A stretch of 64,000 nucleotides of DNA from positions 85,720 through 149,719 of the forward strand of contig JAQFVV010013347.1 of assembly GCA_028023455.1 (NCBI GenBank), in the 5' to 3' direction. The position numbers and the translations under genes are program-made. The stretch's first letter is position 1. Every line of letters starts with the position of its first letter. The stretch is from Epiperipatus broadwayi (lineage: Eukaryota; Onychophora; Udeonychophora; Euonychophora; Peripatidae). Of this stretch, positions 1 to 14,335 are shown piece by piece. The notes under the pieces were generated by a model. That model saw only the letters and a program-made list of their open reading frames with translations, did no database searches and was not told where the DNA came from.

Positions 1-76
1 TTATTATAAGTGAAAATTGGCTAGTATTGTCATTGTGAAGTATTGACTGTGGTACCTTAGCCATAAGAGAAACTAA

Positions 77-667
77 TTATTTACATGGTTTGGCTGATGA
101 GGTGAAAGTTTGATTATCATCCTGAGCAGTTTTGTTACTGATGTTAATGACTGTGCTATAGGTTTGATTTGTCTGCTTGATGGAGAATTCAATTGGTGAA
201 GCACCTTCATTTGAGGGAGAATTTATATGTGTATTAGGTGTTTTGTCAATATTCTCTTGGTTTTGATTAAGAATGCATCTAGGTGTATGATTATCCACCT
301 GATTACATTGTAAGCATCAAGTAGTTAAGTAGTTGATTGCTAAATGACAATACTGGTGACAAGAGAAACATAGTAGCTTTAATCCATTTATGTATAGGCA
401 AAGTGATGCCTCTTGGTCTATTATCTGAGTAGATATAGTGGTTGGATCAATGTTTTTGTTTAACTTGACTTTAAACTCATAGCTATTGCTGTATATTGGA
501 ACTGGGGTGCCTTTTAGGTAAACTGGTTGCAAAAAGACAATCTTCCAGAATAGCTCCATTAGTTTTTGAAAATCCTGTGTAGAGTGTTTAAAAATTCCAG
601 TTATGTATCTCTGTTTATTTTCATCTACAGCAATTAGAAAAAAATGACCCATTGTTTTGATATTCAT
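77..667 (-). pseudogene. Zinc-knuckle Gag/ORF1-like protein remnant of a retroelement
   Basis: Read on the minus strand, this is one frame of about 197 codons interrupted by a single in-frame TGA at 317-319. Just before the stop it has a degenerate CCHC knuckle (CFSCHQYCHLAINY, last Cys replaced by Tyr). Just after the stop comes a second knuckle-like block, CLQCNQVDNHTPRC (C-x2-C-x5-H-x3-C). Paired CCHC knuckles C-terminal to a nucleic-acid-binding region are typical of LINE ORF1 and LTR Gag proteins, which package element RNA. The C-terminal tail is Asn/Thr/Ser-rich and ends in a TAA. The stop codon and the lost Cys indicate a dead copy. No RT was found next to it inside the window, so the element class (LINE or LTR) is open. 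Confidence 0.6.
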
Positions 668-1087
668 TTTAAATCTATTTTTTTGGTTTTTATGATGAGA
701 TATATTTGACTGGGATGATCAACTAAGGATAGAACACTGTCCCATAGATTTGCAAAGTGAGTGTTTCATATAGTAAAAGCTCTTGGGAATTTATATAAAA
801 AACAATGAATATCTGTAGCTGATAAAACTATTGAACAATGTATGAAAAAATGCAGAATGTGTTAAACAGTCCATTAGGAATAGTGTTGTGGAACTTCACA
901 GAAATGCTATCTAGCAAATCAGCAGTCCATATTGCTGAAGGGGGGGGGATTTGTCTGTCTTCAGCATTTTGATTATGTAAATCAAAATTTTCAATATCGT
1001 TAGTTGAATTCCGACTCTTTTGACGTTTATGTAAACAAAATACGCTTGTTCAGAGGTTTTGGTAAAGCTCCAGCTATTGAATATTGT
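668..1087. other. Non-coding tract with a short dispersed-repeat fragment
   Basis: Probably the decayed upstream part of the zinc-knuckle element. Bases about 1000-1080 (around TTTATGTAAACAAA and TTGGTAAAGCTC) are repeated in diverged form at about 29690-29763, so this holds part of a dispersed repeat. A nine-G run lies near 940. No supportable gene. Confidence 0.4.
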
Positions 1088-1104
1088 TAGTTGTAAATTT
1101 TCTG

Positions 1105-1284
1105 AAACTTTGTGAAAAGGTAAAATTCATATTTGTAATTATGTTTTTCATATTTTTAATTACAAACACGAATTTTATTCCCTTTTCACAAAGTTTGTAA
1201 TTAGTGTTTTGTAATTATATTTTTCATATTTTTAATTACAAACACGAATTTTATTCCCTTTTCACAAAGTTTGTAATTAGTGTT
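1105..1284. repeat. 76-bp tandem duplication with inverted flank
   Basis: Two nearly identical direct copies, 1133-1208 and 1209-1284, differ by about one base (ATTATG versus ATTATA). Upstream, 1105-1120 (AAACTTTGTGAAAAGG) is the exact inverse of 1181-1196 and of the same block in copy 2, so the locus can fold as hairpins. The high copy identity suggests a recent duplication. Confidence 0.85.
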
Positions 1285-1590
1285 GAGGTACCAAGCTTTG
1301 TTTTTTTTTTTTTTGCAATAATCAGTAAATGTTTTTAAAGTAACATTATTTCTTAGGTTTGTTTTTTCACTGGCATTGTGTAATACTGTAAGTGTGGCAG
1401 CCATTTATGTTACGTTTAGCTGATGCTGTGAACTAAATGTATTAGTTGTTTTTTCCTTTCATAGATGCACCCACTGATATTTGCAAACTTTTTATAATAT
1501 AATTAATTTTGTTCTTGTTTTTAAAAAATAATTTAAAATTACTTTTTTATGATGGAGTTGCAAGTAATTTAATATTAAAAATAGCAGGAG

Positions 1591-1731
<141 letters not shown>

Positions 1732-1869
1732 TATCACATGATCACCATTTCTTATTTTTGCTCAAGCTGTTAAAACAAGTCAAAAACTCTCTTTAAAGCA
1801 GTATCATTCAGTACAAGCCAGAGTAAGGCTTGTGCATAAAATTCCTATCTAGTACCTACTCATCCAATA

Positions 1870-1911
1870 TTCCCAGACTGGTTTCTAGCTTGTGGTTTTC
1901 ATCAGTGAGGA
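1870..1911 (-). ncRNA. Type-2 hammerhead ribozyme copy, degenerate
   Basis: On the minus strand CTGATGA (1899-1905) and GAA are intact. Stem I (UCCUCA with UGGGAA) has one mismatch, stem II is weak, and stem III (ACCAGU) has lost the perfect ACUAGU palindrome seen at 21632-21637. Probably inactive or poorly active. It is the inverse partner of the copy at 2392-2434. Confidence 0.55.
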
Positions 1912-2391
1912 GCCTTGGATCTGATGGCACTGCACCTAGATCTTAGGATCTAATGCAACCTTCCAGCAGCCCTCTTCTGTCTTTACTTAACTACAAAACT
2001 ATGAGTTTAAAATTGAAAACAATATTTTTAATCCAAGATCATTTGCCTATACAGTCATATAGGTCTGTACTCACCACCTTTTATCTCAACTACAAAACCA
2101 TAAGTCTAAAATTTTGGAAAATATAATAATATTTTTAATCCAAGCTCATTTGCCTATACAGTCATATAGGTCTGAACTGATTTATCTCTACTTAACTACA
2201 AAACTATGAGTCTAAAATTGAAAACATGAGTTCAGACCTATATGACTGTAGTATATGTGAATGAGCTTGGATTGAAAATATTGTTTTCAATTTTAGACTC
2301 ATAGTTTTGTAGTTAAGTAGAGATAAAAGGTGACTGCTGGATGGTTGCATTAAATCCTAAGATTTAGGTGCAGTGCTCTCAGATCCAACAC

Positions 2392-2434
2392 TTCTCACTG
2401 ATGAAAGCCACAAACTAAAAACTAGTTTGGGGAT
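2392..2434 (+). ncRNA. Type-2 hammerhead ribozyme copy, G12 lost
   Basis: CTGATGA is at 2398-2404, the ACUAGU stem III is present, and stem I is UUCUCA/UGGGGA. The GAA box reads AAA, so the general-base guanine G12 is replaced and the copy is expected to be inactive. Position 17 is T instead of the C found at 21638. Confidence 0.5.
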
Positions 2435-2552
2435 ATTGGATGAGTAGGCACTAGATAGGGATTTTATGCACAAGCTTTCTGGCATCCATTGATTACTCTG
2501 GCTTGCAATGAATGACACTACTGTATGGAGAGTTTTGCCTGTTTTAGTAATT

Positions 2553-3849
2553 AATTTATTAAAAATATTTTAGTTTTATAAACCATGAACAAATTCTATT
2601 TATATCTTGATATCATACATATTTAGATATTTTTTTGATATTTGTTTAATCTTATAATGGTAGAAAGATAATTATTTTTTTACTTTAAAAAAAAAAAGGA
2701 TAAAACGAAGTCCTGAAGATGAAAAAAAAAAAAAAACCCATCTTTTAATATAGATTTAGTTATTCAATAAAAATAGAGTAAGATAATAATGGTAAAGCAA
2801 TTTAATTTTATTTATAAATTAAGTTTTATTTATTTTCAGAGAAATAACAGTTTCGAAGAAGGTTATAAAAAAGGATAAAAACCTTAGTTACCTTCTTAAA
2901 TAGATAATAATATACGTTAATTTTTTAAATATGTATAGTGATTTTAATAAATTTGCATATTAGTCAATTTGAAGTCGCTAATAAATGTCTTGAATAAACT
3001 TATTATACGGAGAATACTTTTACCCATTGATCATAATATCTTAAAAAGTCAAATACTCTTTGAAGCCATACATTTGACTCTTAGCCGATCATTAAATAAT
3101 ATATAAAATTTAAAAAAAAATTAAATGTTCTCATTCTTATGATGAACTTTTTAAATAAGCATCGATTAAAAAATTTTAAAATATTATTTGGATTTTAACT
3201 CACAAATGTTATAATCTTCCCTCGAACGTTTGATATATATATACGTAAACATTAATCACAGACCTTATTTTATAATTCCAAGCAATAATTTCATTATTTT
3301 TAATGATAAAATTCAAAATAATTTTTAGATATCTAAAATAAAATCATTTTTATTCTAACTTCACAATACTAAAACAATTTGCATTCTAATCGTTCTAAAT
3401 AATGTTTATTTGAATTTTAGATTCAAATCATCTTTAAGATATTTTAAAATTATTAAATATCAAGGTTAAAACAAATACAAGGCCATAAGATTTCCGAGTT
3501 CCTTATTTGCTTCTTTATAAAAGTAAAACCGCAAGTGTATTGTGTAAATTAACAGTATTTTCATAATAAAATTAAACAAAGATTTATTAAAATGACTTAT
3601 GTTATAAATTCTAGATAAATGTCAGTTAAGCAAGACTGAACACAAACTTCAAAATAAACTTTTGATTAGATTATAGATATACACTAACTAAAATACAAAC
3701 ATTCTTTCTAATACTTTTCCATAGAAAAGCAGTTGAGAATAAATCAATGCTGGCGTGTTAGTTCAATGCATAGTAGTGATGATTTACATTTTCCTGTGTA
3801 TGTTTTGCCATCTAGCTAAAACAGATAGATGTACTTTGCAATCAATAAT
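2553..3849. other. A+T-rich non-coding tract, nothing recognised
   Basis: Poly-A/T runs and low-complexity sequence. All frames are densely interrupted and no repeat shared with the rest of the window was noticed. Confidence 0.5.
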
Positions 3850-4015
3850 TTTTATTAGTCATTTTTTAGACTAGAGATTATCTAATAATGAATAATATTT
3901 CTGTAGTGTAATTTTCCCTACACGATTCTCACACGAGGTATGGACTGGTTTGGTTTCTACCCATTTTTAATACCTTATGGAGAATGTAATCATAAACATA
4001 TATACTTTCAATGTT
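3850..4015. mobile_element. Family-B foldback element, single arm
   Basis: Matches, in the same orientation, the reverse complement of the right arm of the element at 23034-23469: GACTAGAGAT, TAATGAATAA, TTTCTGTAGTGTAATTTT and the block around CCATTTTTAATACCTTATGG. Only one arm is present, so this is a truncated copy. Confidence 0.65.
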
Positions 4016-6464
4016 TAACTTAGTTTGTTATAGAACAATTGCTTAAAAGAAAAAAAAATCCTAACTCTGCTTGAAATTTATATATTATTAGAAATAAGCT
4101 TGTTCCTGTCAAGGTGAGTATTTGGATAAATTTTCTGTTAAAAGCCACATATGACATCATGTTTTTAATGTTGATAAAACATTTAGCCTTTTATTTACTT
4201 TAGAAGCTATACCACAAGATATTTTCAAAAAATATATTAAAAAAAAAACAAAAAAACAATTATCTTGAAAACTAAAAAAAGTTTCAAGTTTGTTCATTAT
4301 GAATTTGAATCCCAGATAGAGATTCTAAATTACACCAGAGGCTTTTCCTATTTTTATATATCCATTTATTTTAAATAAAAAAATATTTAGCTTATTCACA
4401 AAAATGGTATTTGCATAAGGGGGTGATTGTGGAATTTATAATTATTACTAAATGAGAAAAACAGATTTTTTTATTTTTAAATTATATTATACAATATTAA
4501 AAATATAATATTATATAAAAGCTGTAGTTTTATGAATGAATACAAAGAAAAAGTGGACAATTCAGACTCTCAGTTGAATAGTCAAAGTAAAGCAATATAG
4601 ATTAACTAAAGATTCTCAGTTCTATTTACTACTGAAATCTAGTTTGAACATTATATACTTATGTATTTTTATGATAAGTCACACCATATATAGTATATTG
4701 ACAATAACTAACCCCTCATTAGATAAATGTTCCAAAAGCTCTGATAACATAGCACTGTGAACTATTCTAAATTTACTAAATATATTTTTCCTAACCTTGA
4801 TTACAACAGTCCATATTTCACACATATAAAATTGTCTTATTTTTATTTTAACATAAATCATACAATTCACATTAGCTGATGATCATAATTAGAAAAAAGC
4901 AATTAGTATTGGCTCCATACAGAAATCCAAATACTTAAAGATTTTGAAATATTACTGATGTTTTAGTAATATATTTTTTGAATCTTGAGTCTTTATCTTA
5001 ATTCAGTGATTTACCAATGATTCAAATTATGTGTAGTTTCAATTTCTTTATCTTTTTCAAGATTCTAATTACTAGTTGGTTGATATATGAAGATTCACAT
5101 GTGAAAAGCATTAAAATTTATTTGAATTATTTTATTATTTATTAGATTTTGCATAGGATTGCCTGTAAATTTCTCAAGAAAATAAAGTTTAAAACTATCT
5201 TATAGCATCTGGGACATCAGATTGATACTTTATTTTTAGAAACAGTTTAAAAATAGTTCTAATAAAGATTCCAAATTAGGATGGACTCAATGTTTTTTTT
5301 ACAAAATTGATTTTTTTTTGAAGCTTTAAGTTAAAAGATTTTTGAATGAAAAATAATAAATTTATAAAGGTCTTGTTTATATTAGCCTATAGTAGAGTTG
5401 TAAGTTTGAACTTGTCTATTAAAAGATCTTTATTATTAAAAAGTTGCCTTGACAACAATTTGAAATTGTTGATTGTTATTAATATTGAGATTGTCTAAGT
5501 GTTGACTGGCTTTTAATAATTACTTATAAATCCATTTAGCCTTGAACATTATTACATTTATTATTTAAGTAATATTTGGGGGGTAATTTGAGGATTATAA
5601 TTGCAATTTGCAATGTTCTAATTGACTTTATAGTCCACATTCAGAATAGGTTATATTTACCTGCTTAAAGTGGTTTATGCAAACTTCTTTGTATCAATAA
5701 TTTCAATCTCCATGGTCAAGTTGCAATCTTTAGTGTCTATATAAATATGTTAGACCATTAAGGGTATTGACTGATTTTTAATGATTAAGAGATATTTTAT
5801 ACATTTTTGTATTGTTTAATTAACAATAAATCCGTATAGCTTTTACCCTCTAAATACGGTAGTTTTAAACATCTAATCTAATATTATTTAATGAGATAAT
5901 TGTAATTTGACTATATTTTTATAAGCTTCAATGCAATTTTCTAAGTTAGATGGAATCATACAAAAAACTTTAGTAATAAGGTCTCTTAATTTCTGCAAAC
6001 TGATTTTAAAGTGTATGTAAAATGCGATCTTAAATTAATAAATCTTTTTTTTAAAAAAAGGAAAAAGTACTTTCTTATTTTGGATCAATTTATTGAAGTT
6101 CTCAAAATTTTATAGCGACTTAAAGTTGCTATTCAACTAAGATATAACGAAGGCTGGAAAAATGTGCCTACATTAGAAGTGATTAAAAAGATTTGGATAA
6201 ACTGTATTAATTACTCACTCATCTAAACTTTTTAATCAATAATTAAAGAGAAAGACAATATATATATATATAACTTTTTTCGAAAACCTATTCCGTTTTA
6301 GGAAAATTTTTGAACAAGTATATTAGAATTTAATTTGGCTTCGTGTTTCATTTAATTAATTGTAAGTTAAATTTGCTTCTATTTCTTTATAATCTTAAGT
6401 TCATATGAATATTATTTTGAGATTAAGAATTTTGGTAATCATATAAAGATAAAATAAAATATAT
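4016..6464. other. A+T-rich non-coding tract, nothing recognised
   Basis: No open frame above chance length for this composition, no homology to the other elements noticed, and only short poly-A/T and AT runs. Confidence 0.5.
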
Positions 6465-6474
6465 GGTGAATTGT

Positions 6475-6580
6475 CAAGCATTGGTGGTCGAGAGAACAGC
6501 GACAGCTGCTTTACAAGCAGTTGTCCCGGGTTAGCGGGTTCGCTTCTCGGCTGATGCTATGACACATGAGAAAAAAAAAA
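6475..6580 (+). mobile_element. tRNA-derived SINE, fullest copy, TSD GGTGAATTGT
   Basis: Perfect 10-bp target-site duplications (6465-6474 and 6581-6590) flank a 106-bp insert ending in A10. The body folds like a tRNA. The acceptor AGCATTG pairs with TGATGCT using G-U pairs, the anticodon stem-loop CTGCTTTACAAGCAG has a UAC anticodon (Val-like), and a T-arm of CCGGG/CTCGG carries an extra GTTAGCGG-type insertion before TTCGCTT. The A-box region is TGGTGGTCGAG and the B-box-like region GGGTTCGCTTC; both would drive RNA polymerase III. There is no LINE-like 3' body, so this is an unusually short SINE. Two shorter copies lie at 45529 and 46107. Confidence 0.85.
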
Positions 6581-6590
6581 GGTGAATTGT

Positions 6591-7344
6591 ATTATTTTCA
6601 AAAATTGCATTTCATCCCTCCCCCCTTTTTTTAGAATGACTGAAACCCAGTTTCAGATTACATAAAAAACAATTCTATATTTTATTTTTTGTTTTTTAGC
6701 TTTTTGTATTTCTTGATAGATATTATTAATAGGTAATAAATGTTCAGCACTTTTAATTAATATTGTCTTTATTTGGTTTTTATTGCCTTTGGTTGAGGCA
6801 GTTTTGTCTTTTATCGTAATGAATTTTTTAGTTTATTATCTGAATTTATTTTAAACTTAAAAAAAATATATATTTAGAGTTTTGCTATTATTGTTTGAGA
6901 TTCAAACAATCTGAATCTTTTAATTCTTTAATTATATTAAATATATTTTTTCTTTATTAAATTATTTTTGTTTTATTCTTGTAGATTTTTTTTGATTTCC
7001 ACTATATGTACGTGCAAGTGTCTGTAAGCCTGTACAGTGTATTAATTTAAATATATTATTTTGTAATTTTTACAAATTTGTGCATCAGCTTAAATTTATT
7101 ATTACAGTTTCAGCTGAAGTACAGGTATAAAGATAGACATTGTCTACTTTGCTGCTACTATTTCAATCTTGCTGATATGTTACAAATGAATAGTGATGTA
7201 CATACAAAGATTTCATCTCCAATTAATACACACACATATATATATATATATGAAAATAATAAATATATGAACTAAGTAAAGAAAAAATAAAAACATTATA
7301 AAAACACACAATTACTTCTCTATAAAACTGCTTTAATATATATA
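6591..7344. other. A+T-rich non-coding tract, nothing recognised
   Basis: Low-complexity T-rich sequence with short (TA)n runs. The 65-codon frame at 7078-7275 is at chance length and runs into an ACAC/TATA repeat, so it is not called. Confidence 0.5.
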
Positions 7345-8400
7345 TAATTGAAATAATAAGTTTAACAGTTTACAAACTATTATAAACAATCCTTAAATCT
7401 TTAGAAGTACTTTCGGTTAATTTCTTAAACCTGCCACAACTTCCATTAACCCCCCCCAAAAAAAAAAAATTATAAATTAATAATTAAGCCACTGCAAAAA
7501 AAAGGATATATAAATTGTAAATAAAAAGTACCAATGATGCATAAGATGGCATGTTTTAGATCTTTTTTGTTTCAGAATGAAAAATTATGTCGTTATCAAA
7601 GTGATAAACTTAAAAATATTGGGATTTTTTTTAAAAGAAAAAAGATATTGGGATATTTGCCAAGGAAATGCTTGATGTTGGTTATAAAATGGAACAAATA
7701 AATAATACTTTATGTCAATTTAAAAAAAGTTATAATGATTTAAAGGAAATTAAGATTAACAGTAAATAATGTATATCTATTCCATTTATTTCAAATCCAC
7801 AAGTGAAATTTATTAAGGAAATATATATAAGAATGTGTTTAATGTTTCATTCTATGTTCCAAACAATATTAATAAATTATGCAATAATTCTGAGGATATC
7901 ATGCCTGCCAAGCAGAAAAGTAATGTCATATATGAAATTTTTTGTGATTGTATGCTATCATATATAGGTGAATCTAGGTGCAGTATTGAGAAGAGATTGA
8001 GGGAGCATGAATTATTATATAAGCATGTAAAAAGTAAAAATAATGGTGATTTAATGACTCCTTCAGTTTTCTTTGATCATGAAAAAACATGTAAATATAA
8101 ATTTAAATTTAATTTTGAAAATGTGAAAATTCTTCATGAAGAGAGAAACCATAATAAAAGAAAAATTAAAGAGGCAATTTTTATAAATAGGAATAAAATG
8201 CATTTAATAAATAGACAAGCTGCTAACATTAAAATATGAGATTCGTGGGATTTGAATTGATGACGTTTGCTTCTGCTTTGCTTTTTTTTTTTTTAATTTA
8301 ATGGCAGTTGAGGCAGGTTTAAGAAATTAACTGAAAGTACTTCTGTGGATTTAAGGATTGTTTATAATAGTTTGTAAACCATTAAATTTATTATTTCAAT
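7345..8400 (+). mobile_element. Penelope-like element remnant with inverted flanking repeats
   Basis: A coding remnant (7511-8239) sits between roughly 95-bp inverted repeats: 7345-7440 (AAACTATTATAAACAATCC ... TTAATTTCTTAAACCTGCC) is the reverse complement of about 8305-8400. Partial inverted or long terminal repeats around a 5'-truncated copy are typical of PLE insertions. The stretch about 7511-7560 matches in sequence the PLE copy on minus at about 27990-28040 (GCATAAGATGGCA), which corresponds to the end of the RT domain. The element is broken: frames between RT and endonuclease are interrupted. Confidence 0.7.
7835..8239 (+). pseudogene. PLE GIY-YIG endonuclease domain
   Basis: An open frame of about 134 codons. 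At residues 30-57 it reads VIYEIFCDC, then YIGESRCSIEKRLREH, matching the GIY-YIG core of Penelope-like elements (a Tyr-containing first strand, YIG, then the catalytic-Arg helix). PLEs use this domain C-terminal to their RT to nick the target for retrotransposition. The downstream block ILHEERNHNKRKIKEA is the usual end of the domain and carries the conserved Glu region. The start is arbitrary because the RT that should be fused upstream is decayed. Homologous fragments lie at 27456-27662 (minus) and 28276-28560 (plus). A host gene of the same fold is unlikely given that repetition. Confidence 0.75.
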
Positions 8401-8599
8401 TATAATTATAATTTTGTTTTAGTTAACAGACATTTTATTTATATTATATATATATATATATATATTGTAACAGGAAATGGGTTCAAACCCTGTTACAATG
8501 GAAAGAGTAAATCAGGATATGTATGTATGTATGTGTGTGTTTTGTTTCATGAATTGGGTATTTGGAAAGAAACATGTAGCTACACATATATAGTTACAT

Positions 8600-8769
<170 letters not shown>

Positions 8770-10021
8770 GCAGCAATGATGGGTTACTAATATTAATGTA
8801 TATATTTTACTTTTTTTCTCTCACTTATTTTATTCTTATTTTGTGGCATACATGTATATTGATAAATATTGTGTTGAAGGGGATAAGAAAAATGAATAAA
8901 ATCAAGAGATTTTCAAATATTTTAAAATATGAAGAAAAAAAGAAAGGAATTTCATTTACCTTCCACGAATCAATTAGTCGAATGGACTGTATTGTTATTG
9001 AAACATATTATAATTGATAGTTGGATTTTTATTTAAATTAATAATATTAATATATTATCAAGCTTCAAAACTTTGTGGAAATGATTTTTGTGTTAGCTAA
9101 AAGAAAAGAACAGGTGGAATGTCCATTAAAAAATTAAATTCTTGAGGATTCTATTGTCTTTTTATCAAGGTAAACAATGAAGCGCAGTTAGAGGGAATTT
9201 CCAAAAATAGCAAAAGTTAAAACCAAGTTGCTAAGTGGTTTTTCTTTTGTTCGTGTATTGGGTTAAAAGATTTTTGTTATAGATAAAAAAATAAAAGATT
9301 GTTGAGAGGGAGGACATTTTGTTTTTACAGTTGGCTATTGATTATTGCAGAGAGAAGGGAGAAGGCAATATGTGGCAAAAAGAAGAGATTTATAAAAATA
9401 ATTTTGACCAGAAATATATAATGGAAACTCCATGAAATGCATGGGGTAAAGTTCTCATCATGCTGGGGGTCTATGTTAGATTCCAGCCCCTTCTGTACCT
9501 TTGAAACCACACAAGATATTAAGAGACAGATTGCCCTAAATATTATATTAAAAAAAAGAGAGAGAAAGAAAACATGACAAATGAATCCTGTGCCTGATGC
9601 CCACCATTCCATAGATCTATCATAGAATGATAAACTTCTTAATTAGAACATTGTATTGGAAGCCAAAATGGACTCGTGATTTTATCCATGTTCACCCAAA
9701 AAATTAGAATAAAAGTAAAAGAATTAATAACTACAAAGAGAGCACTCGGAAACATTTAATTTAATTACGAAGACTCATCAAAACAGTGGTAAATATATTT
9801 GATATTATTTCCAACCTTTAAATACACAAAATCAAATAGTGTAATAACTTTATACATATTTTGCTTAATAGATTTTATTCTTTAACTATAACATCCTGTA
9901 AACATAATATTATGTCATATACATGTGTATGCCACTTTATAATTTCTTCAAATAAATATAAATAGATTTTAAATTTAACAAAACAAAAGAATATATATAT
10001 ATATATTTTGTTTATTTGTCT

Positions 10022-10028
10022 CTTTTAC

Positions 10029-10062
<34 letters not shown>

Positions 10063-10066
10063 GTAA

Positions 10067-10113
<47 letters not shown>
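10022..10113. repeat. (TA)n microsatellite in the 5' LTR
   Basis: TA runs interrupted by an AAATGTAAA block. The corresponding 3' LTR position (13501-13615) is a pure, longer (TA)n. Confidence 0.95.
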
Positions 10114-10117
<4 letters not shown>

Positions 10118-11103
10118 TTTGGAATACATGTCATATACTTTGAAATAGATTCCATTATTACTTTCCTAAGAGTGCATGTTGATATATGTTTGTGTGTTAG
10201 ATTAAGGTAAAAGAAAGGGGAAGAGATTTTAATTCACTTGCTGTTTCTTCTCCGGCATGTTATGCCACCACCCCTGAACATAAGCTAGTATAAACTGGGC
10301 AAAAATTTATTGAATTAATTTATTGTTAGCGAATTCCGTGATTCTTGTTAAATAGCAAGATTGGCGCTTGGGCCATAGCTCATAAATGTGAACATTTGCA
10401 CAATGAGAGAGTTAGTTAAGTTTGGGAGAGACTGAATTGGATTAATTTACATACATCTGTGTTTGTATTTAGCAGCCGAATTCCTTTTCCTCACCCTTGA
10501 ATTACTGAATATTAGGAAAACTTCACATAAAGGAAAGGATAACTCAGAATATGGAAAAATTTTATATGGGAAGGGATGGTCAGAGCTATTAATACAATAA
10601 ATGCATAGGAATATCTATTCACCCTCTGGAAAGAAATGCATGATCAGAAGTCAAATTTCAATAACTAGCTGATAATATATATAATATAAATGTGATATAT
10701 ATAATAGATATAAAGTGTGGTAAATGAGGGAAAGTGCAGTTTAGTTACAAGGGATGACCAATGATAGACTTTCGAAGAACAGAGAGTGGTGGGGTGAATA
10801 CAGTCAAAAGAGATAGAGGGCACATCGCTAAAAAAAAATTTTTTTTTTTGTTAAATACAGGATTCGTTGCCGCTTACTTATATTTTTTTTTAAAAAGAAA
10901 AATGAAGAGAAAAATAATATGGTAAAACAAATAGTGGAGATATAAAAGTTTGAAGTACAAAAGCAGATAGGGCAAATAAAAAGAAGATATATATATATAC
11001 CGTGTGGCAAAAATGGTCAAGGAGCTGGGACATTGAACCCGGCACATATGGTTAATATGAGTAGAAAACAAATAACAGAGAAAAATAGTGAAGGGGAAAG
11101 TGG

Positions 11104-12002
11104 ATGAAAACCAGAGCACAGGGTAATATGAATAAAGAAATAACAGATAAGGGAAAGGAAATGGACATGTTTGAATGGATCATGAAAAAGTTACAGGAAA
11201 TGGAAACAAGATTATGGAAAGAAGTAAATGACGTAAAGAGAGAAGTAAATGAAAGGATATTAGAGGGGCAGAGAGAAAATGAGAAAAGATTGTTAGAATT
11301 GGAGAAAAAGTTATGTGAAGAAATAAGAAGCAGTAAGGTAGGAGTGGGGGAGAGTGAAAAGCAAGTGAGAGATAAATTAGAAGTGAAGGAAAATACAGAG
11401 GAAAGTGAAATTAAGCCAAGGGCTGAAGGGAAAGATGAAGAAAAGGGAAATATAGGCTGAGTCATAGGGGAGAAGATAATGGAAGAGCAGCAAACCATGG
11501 AGAAATGGATAGGTAGCCAGACAAATGTTAAACAATTCCTTAAGATCCATTCATTCGCCAGCCAAATAGAAGAGGCACCAGTAGAGCACTTCAAGAGCCT
11601 ATAGAGATACTTTAGTTTAAATGAAATGTCTGAAGGAAACAAGGTAATAATAGTGTGTAGCAACTTGGCGGGGAATGAACATTTAAAGAGTATACTGAAT
11701 CTGTGCATGAAACGTTTTGGTCAGAAGAGCAGCAAGTGGTTGTTAGATACTGTATAATGCAAGAAAAGTATAGAGTAAATGGGCAAGAGAACTACACGCA
11801 ATTTTATTGGCAACAAGTGGTTAAATTGCAAACTTTGGATGAATGCGATATGACAGAGTGACACATAATTAGAATCATCAAGCATAATTTGCCAAAAAGG
11901 ATCAAACAGATGCTGATAGGAAATGGGAGGTCATCAATTGAAGAGGTGGCCAAAATGTTGAACACTATAGATATGAGCGAAAGTGAACAGGGAAGGAAAT
12001 AG
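11104..12002 (+). pseudogene. gag: LTR-retrotransposon Gag, frameshifted and with stops
   Basis: The first 118 codons (11104-11457) are highly charged, Lys/Glu-rich and coiled-coil-like (KKLQEMETRLWKEV), ending at TGA 11458. The same frame continues past it with SQTNVKQFLKIHSFASQ, then TAG at 11602, then RYFSLNEMSEGNKVIIV and NLAGNE, a typical capsid-like helix region. Near 11700 homology shifts one frame and continues as FWSEEQQVVVRYC and ENYTQFYWQQVVKLQ, with another TGA at 11859, closing with TAG at 12000. The order (coiled coil, then an F-ERYF-LN-like and L-G block) resembles Gag of metazoan LTR elements. No zinc knuckle or protease follows. It is a clear pseudogene and the only coding part of this element. 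Confidence 0.75.
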
Positions 12003-12120
12003 ATGTACATGCAGGTATAAGGAAGGGAGAGGTGGATCAGAATGGTTTTTTTGTGTGTTTTGTTGTTATAGTTTGTTTTATTAGCCATAAAAATAAGTAT
12101 ACCTCATTTCGAAGTCTTTC

Positions 12121-12137
12121 AAATGGGGGGGGGGCAT
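12121..12137 (+). promoter_or_regulatory. Polypurine tract preceding the 3' LTR
   Basis: AAATGGGGGGGGGGCAT lies immediately 5' of the 3' LTR start (TGTAAC). The purine-rich tract in this place is the expected plus-strand primer of an LTR element. The ten-G run stands out in A+T-rich DNA. Confidence 0.75.
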
Positions 12138-14238
<2,101 letters not shown>

Positions 14239-14274
<36 letters not shown>

Positions 14275-14284
14275 TATATATTTT

Positions 14285-14334
<50 letters not shown>

Positions 14335-14335
14335 T
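14239..14335. repeat. (TA)n, target of the LTR insertion
   Basis: A TA run interrupted near 14272-14292 by AGTATATATATTTTTTTCAT. Together with the (TA)n before 8466 it forms the interrupted target microsatellite. Confidence 0.9.

Larger units (their letters stand above)
1733..2552. mobile_element. Family-A foldback element, long form, with paired hammerhead motifs
   Basis: The outer arms are inverted copies of each other: about 1733-1960 against about 2340-2552. They share blocks such as CACATGATCACC, TTGTGCATAAAA and CTCATCCAATATTCCCAGAC in reverse complement. Between them, 1980-2335 holds three direct copies and one inverted copy of a roughly 100-bp module (around CAACTACAAAACTATGAG and GTCATATAGGTCTG), so the centre is itself palindromic. 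Each arm carries a hammerhead core (see 1870-1911 and 2392-2434). The same family occurs at 21450, 32923, 38111 and 54663. No protein is encoded. Confidence 0.8.

Noticed and set aside
86-110. CTGATGAGGTGAAAG resembling a hammerhead core
   Set aside because: No room for stem II between CTGATGA and GAAA, and it lies inside the antisense of a coding remnant.
11052-11708. 218-codon minus-strand frame, Ser/Phe-rich
   Set aside because: Antisense shadow of the Lys/Glu-rich gag on plus; long only because the gag codons rarely give antisense stops.
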